A stretch of 64,000 nucleotides of DNA from DATBLE01 sp963808815 (GTDB lineage Bacteria > Actinomycetota > Thermoleophilia > Gaiellales > Gaiellaceae), in contig CAWEGI010000013.1 of assembly GCA_963808815.1 (NCBI GenBank), positions 186,001-250,000 on the forward strand. Reading direction: 5' to 3'. The notes beneath the pieces are model-generated. The model saw only the letters and a program-made list of their open reading frames with translations. It ran no database searches and was not told the DNA's origin. This document shows positions 42,093 through 51,936 of this stretch, piece by piece. How positions within the stretch are numbered: the first letter of the stretch is position 1; the number at the start of each line of letters is the position of its first letter. A program made the position numbers and the translations under genes.

Positions 42093-43021
42093 ATGAGCCT
42101 CCGTCGCCACGCCCATCCCGCCCACCGGCCGCCGCCGCCGGACGACGAAGCTCGAAGCGCAGGCAGACGCGCCTCGCCTGGCTGCTGCTGGTGCCTTCGC
42201 TCGCGGTGGTCGCGTTCGTCGCGATCTACCCGCTGGGCAAGACCGTCTACCAGAGCTTCACCAACCAGGAGTTCCTCGCGCTCGAGCCGACGAAATGGGT
42301 CGGCCTGCACAACTACCGCGAGCTGTGGCACGACACGGTGTTCCGGCACGCCGTCTGGAAGACCGTCGAGTTCACGCTGATCACGGTCGGCTTCGAGTTC
42401 GCGCTCGGACTGGCCATCGCCCTCGTCGTCAACTCGAGCTTCAAGGGGCGCGGCGTCATGCGTGCCGTCATGCTCGTTCCGTGGGCGATCCCGACCGTGG
42501 TCGCCGCGCAGATGTGGAAGTGGATGCTCGACGACACGTTCGGCGTCGTGAACGACGCCGGCACGCGGCTGCACATCCTTTCGCACTCGCACGCGTGGAT
42601 CTCCGACCCGAGCACGGCCCTGGCCGCGGTCTGCGCCGTCGACATCTGGAAGACGACGCCGTTCGTCGCCCTACTCCTCCTCGCCGGGCTCCAGGTGATC
42701 CCGGGCGACCTCTACGAGGCCGCGGAGGTCGACGGTGCCAGCCAGCTGCAGCAGTTCTGGAAGATCACGCTGCCGCTCCTCGCGCCGGCGATCCTGGTCA
42801 CCCTGATCTTCCGGACGCTCGACGCGCTCCGCGTGTTCGACGTCTTCTACGTCTTCTTCGGCAACCGGCCGGACACACAGACGATGGCGATCTACAACCA
42901 GGACACCATCGTCGGCAGCGGCCATGTGGGCTACGGCGCCGCGATCAGCGTGGCCATCTTCCTGATCATCGCCCTGTTCGTCGTCATCTACGTGACCTTC
43001 ATGCGGGTGACGGAGGATTGA
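42093..43021 (+). CDS. Sugar ABC permease (MalF type), N-terminus frameshifted
   Basis: From a GTG at 42191 the frame is intact to 43021 (276 aa) and shows the EAA motif region (YEAAEVDGASQLQQFWKITLPLLAP). The first membrane helix, however, begins upstream in the same frame at RQTRLAWLLLVPSLAVV, where there is no ATG/GTG/TTG. The ATG at 42093 (MSLRRHAHPAHR) lies in another frame. One missing base between 42093 and 42160 would join them. It forms the channel with the following MalG-type permease. Confidence 0.8.
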
Positions 43022-43022
43022 C

Positions 43023-43964
43023 ATGAGCGCCGTTTCGGAAACCGCCAAGCCCCTCGCACGCCCGATCAGCCGCCGCCGCGCATTCCGGCGCAGCCGTCTC
43101 GGGCGAGGCCTGACCAGGCTCCCGTTCTACTTCCTGGTCGCACTCATCTTCGTCTACGCGCTGTTCCCGTTCCTGTGGGCGCTGCGCTCCGCGTTCACGC
43201 CCGACAACGCACTCTTCTCCACGCCGCTCCAGTACATCCCGAAGCACCCGACGCTCGACAACTTCAGGGGGGCGCTCGAAGCCTCGTTCTTCCGCCACGC
43301 CCTGCTCAACTCGACGATCGTCGCCGGCTCCGTGACGCTGCTCTCGCTGGCGATCGGCTCGCTGGCCGCCTATGCCCTCGGACGATTCCGCTTCCGCGGC
43401 CGCTCGTTCGTGATGTACCTGATGCTGTCGATGACGATCTTCCCGCAGATCGCAATCCTCGGTGCTCTCTACACGATGATCAGCGGATTCCACATCGTCG
43501 GGTTCATCCACTTCCCCCATCTGTACGACACCCGCTGGGCGCTGGTCTTCACGTACCTCATCTTCACGCTGCCGTTCACGGTCTGGGTGCTGACGAGCTT
43601 CATGCGCGCGCTGCCTCGGGATCTCGAGGAGGCGGCGTACGTCGACGGGGCGACCCCGATGCAGGTCTTCTACAAGGTGCTCCTGCCTCTGATCGCGCCC
43701 GGTCTCGTGACAACGGGCCTGCTGGCCTTCATCGCAGCCTGGAACGAGTACCTGTTCGCGCTGTCGTTCATCCAGAGCCCCAACAACTACACCGTCCCGA
43801 TTGCGATCACGTCGTTCGTCGGGAAGTCGGGCAGCGCGTTCCAGCAGCCGTGGGGCGAGATCATGGCCGCGACGATCATCGTCACGCTGCCGCTGATCAT
43901 CGCGGTCCTCGTCCTGCAGAAGCGCATCCTCGCCGGCCTGACCGCCGGCGCGGTCAAGGGCTAG
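43023..43964 (+). CDS. Sugar ABC permease (MalG type)
   Basis: 313 aa, ATG at 43023, one base after the previous stop. Six membrane helices with the family opening FYFLVALIFVYALFPFLWALRS, EAA loop LEEAAYVDGATPMQVFYKVLLPL, and end LVLQKRILAGLTAGAVKG. It partners the MalF-type permease. It ends in a CTAG that is also the stop of the convergent ATPase gene. Confidence 0.9.
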   Translation: MSAVSETAKPLARPISRRRAFRRSRLGRGLTRLPFYFLVALIFVYALFPFLWALRSAFTPDNALFSTPLQYIPKHPTLDNFRGALEASFFRHALLNSTIVAGSVTLLSLAIGSLAAYALGRFRFRGRSFVMYLMLSMTIFPQIAILGALYTMISGFHIVGFIHFPHLYDTRWALVFTYLIFTLPFTVWVLTSFMRALPRDLEEAAYVDGATPMQVFYKVLLPLIAPGLVTTGLLAFIAAWNEYLFALSFIQSPNNYTVPIAITSFVGKSGSAFQQPWGEIMAATIIVTLPLIIAVLVLQKRILAGLTAGAVKG

Positions 43965-45194
43965 ACGGCTTCGCGCGTCTCCGGGTCGAAGAAGTAGAGC
44001 CGGCTCGTGTCGACCGCGAGCTCGGCGCGGCTGCCGATCGCGATCCTCGTGCGAGGGCTCACCCGGGCGCAAAGGCGGGTCTTGGTCGCGGCGTCGTCGC
44101 CGCCGAGCCGGACGTCCGCGTCCTCGCCGACGTCGGCTGTTGCGGCGCTCGAGACGACGCCGGTCGCAGCCGTCCCGACGTAGACGAGCACTTCGGCGCC
44201 GAGCGGCTCTGTCAGGTCGCAGGTCCCCGTGATTCGTCGATCGCTCGGCGCGTCCGGCTCGAAGCTCGCGTCCTCGAAGTCCTCGGGCCGGATGCCGAGG
44301 ATCACCGTTCGACCGACGTAGTCCTTCAACGCTGAGCGGTTTCGCACTGCGCCATCGTCGACCGTCAGCCGGTGCTCTCCGAAGCTGACGGCGAGTTGAC
44401 CGTTCGTCTGCTCTAGCTGGGCTTCGACGAGGTTGATCGCGGGAGAACCGATGAAGCCGGCGACGAACTCGTTCTTCGGCTGGTCGTAGAGCACCTGCGG
44501 CGTGTCGACCTGCATGCAGGCGCCCGGCGTTCATCACCGCGACGCGGTCGCCCATCGTCATTGCCTCGACCTGGTCGTGCGTGACGTAGATCGTCGTCAC
44601 GTCGAGCCGCCGCTGGAGCTGGTGGATCTCGGCCCGCATCTGCACGCGGAGCTTCGCGTCGAGGTTCGAGAGGGGCTCGTCCATCAGGAACGCCTCGGGC
44701 TCGCGCACGATCGCCCGGCCCATCGCGACGCGCTGGCGCTGGCCGCCCGAGAGCGCGCGCGGCTTGCGCTTCAGAAACTCGTCGATCTGGAGGATGTGGG
44801 CGGCCCTCTGGACGCGCTCCGCGACCTCCTTCTTCGGCATCTTGTGGAGCTTCAGACTGAAGGCGAGGTTGTCCTCGACCGTCATGTGCGGGTAGAGCGC
44901 GTAGCTCTGGAAGACCATCGCGATGTTCCGTTCCTTCGGCGTGAGGTCGTTGACGATGCGGTCGCCGATCCTGAGCTCGCCGCCGGAGATCTCCTCGAGC
45001 CCGGCGACCATGCGCAGGGCGGTCGTCTTGCCGCACCCGGAAGGGCCGACCAGCACCATCAGTTCGCCGTCCTCGATCGCGAGGTCGAGGTCATACACGG
45101 CCTGCGTCCCGTCGTCGTAGATCTTCGAGACGCTGCTGAACTCGATCTCGCGCCAGCTCGGACCCTCCTTCCAGAAGCGAGCGTACTCTGCCAC
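43961..45194 (-). pseudogene. Sugar ABC ATPase (MsmK/UgpC type), apparent frameshift
   Basis: From a GTG at 45194 (TTG at 45209 also possible): Walker A VGPSGCGKTT, signature LSGGQRQR, Walker B FLMDEPLSNLD and switch His in YVTHDQ. After VMNAGRL at about 44520 the frame breaks; deleting one A at 44514 restores LQQVDTPQVLYDQ and the C-terminal TOBE/MalK-type regulatory domain (GIRPEDFEDA) to 43961. The whole would be about 410 aa, the usual size. It faces and probably energises the permeases of the opposite operon. An indel error seems more likely than decay. Confidence 0.85.
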
Positions 45195-45270
45195 GCCGCG
45201 ATGCCGCAACGCTGAGGCTCGTGGGAAGAGACGACGCAGGTCGATGGCGGCGCGGCAACGCGACGCGAGA

Positions 45271-45705
45271 TCAGTATCCGTTCAGCTTGCCGAGCTGAAT
45301 GCCAAGCGCCCGCCCGGCTGCCCGCAGCTGTCGCGCACCCCGCGTCAGAAAACGATCGGCTCGCTTGGCATCCCTCGTGGCAGCTGCAACTTCCCCGCTG
45401 TCGTTCTCGCTGAAGTCGAGCTGGCTCCTTACTCCCCTCAGCGTCGATTCGAACCCCTGAATGGCCAGCCCCCTTGCCCGCCGCGCCGCCGGGGTCGATC
45501 CACGATCGCGGCGCAGACTCGCGACAACGCGGGTCAGCTCTGCATGGAGCTTCTTCCGGTCGTGCGTCGCACGGATCTGGGCGACACCCGTGAGCAGGTG
45601 GTGCCCGATGGGAGCATCAACCGTCCCGACGCCCGAGGCCGAAGACCCGCAGCCGACGGCGACTGCGAGACCCACGAGCCCGAGCGCCCTCCAGTGACGC
45701 GTCAC
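45271..45705 (-). CDS. Putative lipoprotein of unknown function
   Basis: 144 aa from the GTG at 45705 (45711 is an alternative). Signal sequence HWRALGLVGLAVAVGCGSSA has a lipobox-like AVGC. The mature part is helical and basic with repeated Arg-Ala patterns (AELTRVVASLRRDRGSTPAA, FLTRGARQLRAAGRALG), probably a helical bundle. No family recognised. Confidence 0.5.
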   Translation of the reverse strand: MTRHWRALGLVGLAVAVGCGSSASGVGTVDAPIGHHLLTGVAQIRATHDRKKLHAELTRVVASLRRDRGSTPAARRARGLAIQGFESTLRGVRSQLDFSENDSGEVAAATRDAKRADRFLTRGARQLRAAGRALGIQLGKLNGY

Positions 45706-45863
45706 AGGCACGAGCGTACAGCGACTTCTGGGTGGCGCACTCGACGCCCAGCGCCTCGAGTGCGATTGTGCCGGCGAATTTTTTCCGCCGAAGCGCCGCC
45801 TTCGAAGGGTCGTCAGGCGTGAGCTCTGATCCTCGCGGCGATCGGGAAGGCGATGATGCGCGC

Positions 45864-46619
45864 ATGCCTGCGGCACAGCAGCGAGTCGCTCTCGTGACGG
45901 GAAGCTCGCGCGGGCTGGGCAGGATCATCGCTCAGCGCCTCGCGCAAGATGGGCTGGCGGTGGCCGTCAACGGCCTCCATGGTGACGGGTACGCGGGCCA
46001 GGTCGTCGATGCGATCCGAGGCGGCGGCGGCGTGGCCGACGCCTTCTCAGCCGACATCACCAACGAGCGGCAGGTCGCCGATCTGGTTGCCGCGGTAACC
46101 GATCGCCTCGGCCCGATCGACGTGCTCGTGCTCAATGCCACCGGCCCGCAGCCCGAGGCGCCAATGACCGCGGTGGCCTGGGATGACCACCTGGCCCAGC
46201 TCGAGTACTTCGTCAAGAGCCCGACGCTCCTCGCCCGCGCCGTGCTGCCGGCAATGCAGGCGCGAGGGTTTGGCCGCATCATCCAGATCGACTCCGAAGT
46301 CGTCGACCGACCGCCGCCGGGCAGATCTGCCTACGTCACGGCGAAGAGCGCCCAGGTCGGGCTCAGCCGCGCCTGGGCGCGCGAGCTGGCGCACCTCGGC
46401 ATCACCGTCAACACCGTCGCGCCCGGCTTCATCCCCGTCGAGCGCCACGCCGACGTCGCCGCCGAGACCAAGGCCGCCTACCTCGCTACCGTCCCGGCCG
46501 GCCGCATGGGCACGCCCGACGATATCGCCCACGCCGTCAGCTTCTTCGCCTCTGAAGCTGCCAGCTTCATCACCGGCCAACGACTCGTCGTCGACGGCGG
46601 CAGACACCTTCGCGGCTGA
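45864..46619 (+). CDS. Short-chain dehydrogenase/reductase
   Basis: 251 aa from the ATG at 45864. NAD(P)-binding TGSSRGLG near the N-terminus, NATG in strand 4, catalytic Ser in IIQIDSEVV and Tyr-Lys in SAYVTAKSA, with the C-terminal GMTG-like GRMGTPDDIAHAVSFFAS and GQRLVVDGG. A classical SDR, possibly a ketoreductase; substrate unknown. It stands alone. Confidence 0.87.
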   Translation: MPAAQQRVALVTGSSRGLGRIIAQRLAQDGLAVAVNGLHGDGYAGQVVDAIRGGGGVADAFSADITNERQVADLVAAVTDRLGPIDVLVLNATGPQPEAPMTAVAWDDHLAQLEYFVKSPTLLARAVLPAMQARGFGRIIQIDSEVVDRPPPGRSAYVTAKSAQVGLSRAWARELAHLGITVNTVAPGFIPVERHADVAAETKAAYLATVPAGRMGTPDDIAHAVSFFASEAASFITGQRLVVDGGRHLRG

Positions 46620-46699
46620 AACGACGCCGCGGGCCGTCCGGATCATTCTTGCCCGGAGAGGGTCGATTCGGTTGATCTGCGCCTGCACCTCTCCGACGG

Positions 46700-47076
46700 C
46701 TACAGCAAGCGCTGCATCCGCACGGCATTACCGAAGCGCGTCTCCGTGGCGCACACGACCTGGAAGCCGACCCTTTCGTAGAAGCCCTGGGCAGGCCCGG
46801 CAACAACCTCGAGTCGAAGAGCGCCGGCGGCGCGGGCACGTTCGCACGCGTCTTCGACCAACCGGCGCCGAGGCCCCGTTGCATCTGCGCCGGCTCTACG
46901 AAGAGCCCATCGAGCTCGTCGGTGCCGTCCTCCCGTGGGATCACCACCGAGAATCCCAACGGCACCTCGTCGGCTCCAACCACCACGCCGACCCAGCCGT
47001 CGACGATGAACGCCTCCGGCAGCTCGATCGCATCCGAGTACGCAAGAGATGCCACGCGGCGGTCAACTTGCCGCAT
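46700..47076 (-). pseudogene. GNAT-family N-acetyltransferase, apparent frameshift
   Basis: From the ATG at 47076 the frame reads SLAYSDAIELPEAFIVDG, then FSVVIPREDGTDELDGLFVEPAQMQRGLGA. At about 46862 one C appears missing; the next frame continues LVEDACERARAAGALRLEVV, GPAQGFYERVGFQ to a TAG at 46700-46702. Joined, this is the GNAT core with motif A (Q-R-G-L-G-A) and the Y-E-R-x-G-F motif B. Acetyl acceptor unknown. The 5' end may also be damaged, as the first residues do not match the family well. Confidence 0.65.
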
Positions 47077-47135
47077 TCACTTGCCGCACGACCTCTCGAT
47101 GAAGGCCATACGCCTGGAAACGGCTTGGTTGACAG

Positions 47136-47208
47136 AGCCGACGCCCGGACTCGAACCGGGGACCCCTTCATTACGAGTGAAGTGCTCTGCCGGCCGAGCT
47201 CCGCTGGC
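47136..47208 (-). tRNA. tRNA-Thr (anticodon CGT), with atypical residues
   Basis: A 73-nt cloverleaf: anticodon stem CTTCA/TGAAG with loop CTCGTAA (anticodon CGT, codon ACG), T arm CCCGG-TTCGAGT-CCGGG, D stem GCTC/GAGC. Acceptor arms GCCAGCG and CGTCGGC pair with one A-C mismatch and one G-U. Position 8 is G instead of the near-universal U, and position 14 is G instead of A. No CCA is encoded. The 5' arm is also perfectly complementary to the CGCTGGC just upstream. It may be functional or decaying. Confidence 0.75.
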
Positions 47209-47569
47209 ACGCCAGCGCGCACCTCACGCTAGCGCTCCTCTTCGAGCCTCCTCGATCTCCTCACCTCGATGGGTGGAAATGTGGACAGACGCCCGTCGTC
47301 CACGCGCTTCTAGGTCGGATACGCAGTCGACGAACTCAATCCAGAGAGCACTAGGATGAGACGCCGGAGTTTCTGGTCGCACCCATGGTTGGAAATCCCA
47401 TCTTCCTGAGCACCCAGGCCTCTTGTGCAGGTGTCAGGGAATCCCAGTAGGCGACCGCTTCACCCTCTCGCTGCACCGCGTCGGCAGGCATCGCCGGAGC
47501 CTGAGGACACAGTACGAATTTGTGACGATTCTGGTGCAACGCTCCTCCAAGGACGGCTTGGTTGAGCCA
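47209..47569. other. Intergenic region between tRNA genes
   Basis: About 360 bases with no convincing gene. A minus-strand open frame at 47351-47581 overlaps the tRNA-Arg and has no family resemblance. The sequence ACGGCTTGGTTGA occurs at 47553-47565 and again at 47120-47132, in each case just 3' of a tRNA gene. Confidence 0.45.
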
Positions 47570-47642
47570 TGCGCCCGGCACGATTCGAACGTGCGACCTC
47601 TGCCTCCGCAGGGCAGCGCTCTATCCCCTGAGCTACGGGCGC
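47570..47642 (-). tRNA. tRNA-Arg (anticodon GCG)
   Basis: A 73-nt cloverleaf with perfect acceptor arms GCGCCCG/CGGGCGC, normal T8 and A14, D stem GCTC/GAGC, anticodon stem CTGCC/GGCAG with loop CTGCGGA (anticodon GCG, codon CGC), and T arm GCACG-TTCGAAT-CGTGC. No encoded CCA. A GCG anticodon is notable because most bacteria read CGN with an ACG (inosine) tRNA-Arg. It lies 9 bp downstream of the ygfZ-like gene. Confidence 0.9.
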
Positions 47643-47651
47643 TTGGGCCGG

Positions 47652-48347
47652 TCAGTGTAGCCGCGCGTCGTTGCCGCCGACCATGACCCGGGCTCCATCG
47701 GGAACCTCGACTCGCACGTACCCGAGGGCAAATCCGGAAACCGCGCTCGTCACCCGGCCGACCGGCTTGCCCTCGAACGCGATCTCGTCGCCGGGCCGCG
47801 CAGACTCGACTTCGAGCACGCGCAGCCGGCGGTTCACGTGCCCCCGGTGCCGCAGGCGCGCAACCGGCTCCTGACCCGGGTAGCAGCCCTTCGTGAACGA
47901 GATGTGGGTCTCGTCGAGCCCGGCCTCGGCAGGGAGGATCGCGTCGTCGAGTTCCCTGCCCCAGGCAGGCACGCCTGCTTCGATCCGCGCATGCTCCAGC
48001 TCGTCGTTCCCGGCAGTGCCCGGCACTGTGGCGTCGAGGACTTCGACGGTGCCCGGAATCTCGCCCGGCAGGCCCTCGCTCTCGCCGAAAACGACCGACG
48101 AGGTGTGCTGCTCGGGCTCGATCTCGCACTTCGACGCGAACCGCGAGCGGAGCAGCGTTGCGCGCACGACGTCGCCCAGTTCGGGTTCGGTGAGGAGCAG
48201 AAAGTCCTCCGGCCCCCGCCGCCACATCCGCACCGGCGCGATCAGCCGCCCCTTCGGGGTCAGGAGCAGGGCCGGGACGAGATCACCGGCTGTGACGTCG
48301 TTCGAGAGCATGCGCTGGAGGTAGTCCTCCGCGCCCGGGCCGGCCAC
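47652..48347 (-). CDS. YgfZ/GcvT-like folate-binding protein
   Basis: 231 aa from the GTG at 48347. The YgfZ signature K-G-C-Y-x-G-Q-E is present (FTKGCYPGQEPVARLRHRG), preceded by GDLVPALLLTPKGRLIAPVR and followed by a C-terminal barrel domain. YgfZ-type proteins aid Fe-S cluster assembly with folate. Homology seems to extend upstream (RFDPARYVRVAGPGAEDY) but no usual start codon lies there; the protein is shorter than E. coli YgfZ (326 aa). Confidence 0.8.
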   Translation of the reverse strand: MAGPGAEDYLQRMLSNDVTAGDLVPALLLTPKGRLIAPVRMWRRGPEDFLLLTEPELGDVVRATLLRSRFASKCEIEPEQHTSSVVFGESEGLPGEIPGTVEVLDATVPGTAGNDELEHARIEAGVPAWGRELDDAILPAEAGLDETHISFTKGCYPGQEPVARLRHRGHVNRRLRVLEVESARPGDEIAFEGKPVGRVTSAVSGFALGYVRVEVPDGARVMVGGNDARLH

Positions 48348-48418
48348 GCGGACGTAGCGCGCGGGGTCGAAGCGCGGCGCGGACCGAAATGCTCTGCACG
48401 CTCGTTAGTCTAGGCAGC

Positions 48419-49030
48419 GTGCCCCTGTTCAGATCCAAGGCCGAGGCCAAGGTAGCCGAGGCCGGGTACGACCCCGCGCGACTCCCGCCGGGCCAGTACC
48501 TGACCGAGAAGTGGCCGGTGCTGCACGCCGGCTCGGTGCCTGACGTCGACCGGGCGACGTGGAGCCTGACGGTGTCGGGCGAGGTCGAGCGGCCCCTGAT
48601 GCTGACGTGGGAGCAGCTGGCCGAGCTGCCGAGCCGCGAGGTCACGGTCGACATCCACTGCGTCACCCGCTGGAGTCGGTTCGACACCACGTTCAAGGGC
48701 GTGCACTGGAGCGAGCTCGCGAAGCTGGCCGGCACGAAGCCCAGCGGGCGCTTCGTCGTCGCGCACGCCGACCAGGGATTCACCTCCAACATGCCGCTCG
48801 AGGCGATCGAGGACGAGAACGCTCTGATCGCCTACGAGGCCGACGGCGAGCCGCTCACGGCCGACCACGGCGGGCCCGTCCGCCTGATGGTGCCGTCGCG
48901 GTACTTCTGGAAGAGCGCGAAGTGGCTGACCGGACTGGAGCTCCTCGACCACGACGAGCCCGGGTTCTGGGAGCGCTACGGCTACCACAACGACGCGGAC
49001 TACTGGAAGGAACAGCGCTACTCGTTCTGA
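48419..49030 (+). CDS. Molybdopterin-dependent sulfite oxidase-like oxidoreductase
   Basis: 203 aa from the GTG at 48419. A sulfite-oxidase-type molybdenum domain: GEVERPLMLTWEQLAELPSR and the molybdenum-ligand Cys in DIHCVTRWSRFDTTFKG, then HGGPVRLMVPSRYFWKSAKWL. This short, single-domain form (YuiH-like) lacks a signal peptide and the dimerisation domain. Substrate unknown. It is divergent from the ygfZ-like gene, with starts 71 bp apart. Confidence 0.85.
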   Translation: MPLFRSKAEAKVAEAGYDPARLPPGQYLTEKWPVLHAGSVPDVDRATWSLTVSGEVERPLMLTWEQLAELPSREVTVDIHCVTRWSRFDTTFKGVHWSELAKLAGTKPSGRFVVAHADQGFTSNMPLEAIEDENALIAYEADGEPLTADHGGPVRLMVPSRYFWKSAKWLTGLELLDHDEPGFWERYGYHNDADYWKEQRYSF

Positions 49031-49037
49031 GTGGGTA

Positions 49038-49063
49038 GTGCGGGCGGCCGGAGCCGCCCGCAC
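49038..49063. terminator. Bidirectional hairpin terminator
   Basis: GTGCGGGCGGC-CGGA-GCCGCCCGCAC: an 11-bp perfect stem and 4-nt loop between the convergent oxidoreductase and CHRD genes, 7 bp from each stop. Confidence 0.7.
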
Positions 49064-49069
49064 CGGTCT

Positions 49070-49594
49070 TCAGTAGCCGCCGTAGCCGCCGCCACCGTCG
49101 TCGGTCGTCGTCGTGGTGGTCGACTCGGCCTGCGTCGTGGCGATCGGGGGCACGCCGCCCGGGACCTGGCCGCGGATCTCGCCTGCCTTGTTCTTCACCG
49201 TGTGCACGTTGACGTAGGCACCGCCCGAGAGCAGCGCCGCACGGACTCTGACCGTCACCCGGGCAGTACCGTGGGCGCCCGTCACGCACGGCCCGCAGAG
49301 CGGAACCGCCACCGGGCCGGCGACCCCGGGCCGGCCGAGGTGCACGTGCGCGGCGAGCGCCCTGCCCGTGAGCTTCGAGAAGGTCAGCCGCCAGGTGAGC
49401 GACGAGCCCGAGAGCGTCGCCCGAAACTGGCCTGACGCGACCAGGGCGCCATTCGGCTTGGGCTTCTCGGCCCGCGCCGTCAGCTTGGCGGCCAGCTTGA
49501 CCGACGTGCTGCCGGAGGACGCGAGCCCGAACCCGGCGGCAAACAGGCCGCCGACCGCGAGCGTCGCAACAACGAGAGGGAAGGGTCGTCTCAT
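49070..49594 (-). CDS. Secreted CHRD-domain protein
   Basis: 174 aa from the ATG at 49594; the open frame continues upstream into the groEL terminator palindrome. Signal peptide RPFPLVVATLAVGGLFAAGF. The mature domain matches CHRD: NGALVASGQFRATLSGSSLTW, LTGRALAAHVHLGRPGVAGPV, AYVNVHTVKNKAGEIRGQV. The C-terminal tail is Ala/Thr-rich and ends GGGGYGGY, similar in style to the tail of the secreted repeat protein at 36173-36673. Function unknown. Confidence 0.8.
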   Translation of the reverse strand: MRRPFPLVVATLAVGGLFAAGFGLASSGSTSVKLAAKLTARAEKPKPNGALVASGQFRATLSGSSLTWRLTFSKLTGRALAAHVHLGRPGVAGPVAVPLCGPCVTGAHGTARVTVRVRAALLSGGAYVNVHTVKNKAGEIRGQVPGGVPPIATTQAESTTTTTTDDGGGGYGGY

Positions 49595-49692
49595 GCCCGG
49601 CTGTACGAGGTCGAGGAGCCGACGGATTCTCGCACGCTCAAGTCCACTGCGTCGGCCGCCGATACAACAACCGTTCCATCCTCCCCCACCTC

Positions 49693-49730
49693 CAAAGCGA
49701 AAGGGCCGCACATGCGGCCCTTTCGCTTTG
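49693..49730. terminator. Perfect 38-bp palindromic terminator downstream of groEL
   Basis: Arm CAAAGCGAAAGGGCCGCA (49693-49710) is followed by CA and then its exact complement (49713-49730): 18 paired bases each side. It lies 63 bp past the groEL stop on the minus strand and ends with a T-rich arm (CCCTTTCGCTTTG), fitting an intrinsic terminator active in either direction. Confidence 0.8.
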
Positions 49731-49793
49731 AACCTTCGCCGGCTCGATCCAACGGCCCCGGCTGCCCGCTCGCAAGGAGGGGGCTCGTGCTTG

Positions 49794-51425
<1,632 letters not shown>

Positions 51426-51450
51426 TTCAGTCTTCCTCCGTTGCTTTCGT

Positions 51451-51792
51451 TTACGCCTTGGCGCCGGCGAGGGCCTTCTTGCCCTTCGCCTTGGCACCCG
51501 TGGACACGACCTTCGCGAGCACGTCCGACTCGCGGAGGATGAGAAGCTCGTCGGCGCCGACCTTGACCTCGGTGCCGCCGTACTTCGAGAAGATCACCTC
51601 GTCGCCCTCGGCGACGTCGAGCGGGATCACGTCGCCGGTCTGCTCCGAGCGGTTGCCCGGGCCGACTGCGAGCACGCGACCGCGCTGCGGCTTCTCCTTG
51701 GCCGTGTCCGGGAGGACGATCCCGCTGAACGTCTGCTCCTCCTCCTCGAGGACCTCGACGATCAGCCGATCGCCAAGCGGCTGTAGATTCAT
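51451..51792 (-). CDS. groS: Co-chaperonin GroES
   Basis: 113 aa from the ATG at 51792, behind ACGGAGG. Opening LQPLGDRLIVEVLEEEE, mobile loop region EQTFSGIVLPDTAKEKPQRG and DEVIFSKYGGTEVKV are typical. It has a C-terminal extension of about 12 residues (GAKAKGKKALAGAKA), longer than the usual 95-100 aa protein and rich in Lys/Ala. Confidence 0.96.
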   Translation of the reverse strand: MNLQPLGDRLIVEVLEEEEQTFSGIVLPDTAKEKPQRGRVLAVGPGNRSEQTGDVIPLDVAEGDEVIFSKYGGTEVKVGADELLILRESDVLAKVVSTGAKAKGKKALAGAKA

Positions 51793-51822
51793 TCCACGAC
51801 CTCCGTTTAGTGATTCCGGTTG

Positions 51823-51849
51823 GTAGCACTCTCTCCCCGAGAGTGCCAG
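51823..51849. promoter_or_regulatory. CIRCE operator (HrcA site) upstream of groESL
   Basis: GTAGCACTC-N9-GAGTGCCAG against the CIRCE consensus TTAGCACTC-N9-GAGTGCTAA: eight of nine and seven of nine matches. It lies between the promoter and the groES start, so HrcA-type repression with heat-shock release is expected. No hrcA gene is in the window. Confidence 0.88.
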
Positions 51850-51853
51850 CGGC

Positions 51854-51882
51854 AGTCTAACGGCAACGACCGGGTCAGGCAA
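51854..51882 (-). promoter_or_regulatory. Sigma70-type promoter of groESL
   Basis: On the minus strand TTGCCT (51882-51877), a 17-bp spacer and TAGACT (51859-51854) directly precede the CIRCE element, a standard layout for HrcA-controlled groESL. Confidence 0.6.
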
Positions 51883-51936
51883 GCGATCTAAGCGTCGTCG
51901 ACTGAGATCCTTCGCGAACCGATAGGTTCAAAGCGA

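Noticed and set aside
47351..47581. 76-codon minus-strand open frame between the tRNA genes
   Set aside because: It overlaps the tRNA-Arg gene and shows no recognisable family or start signal.
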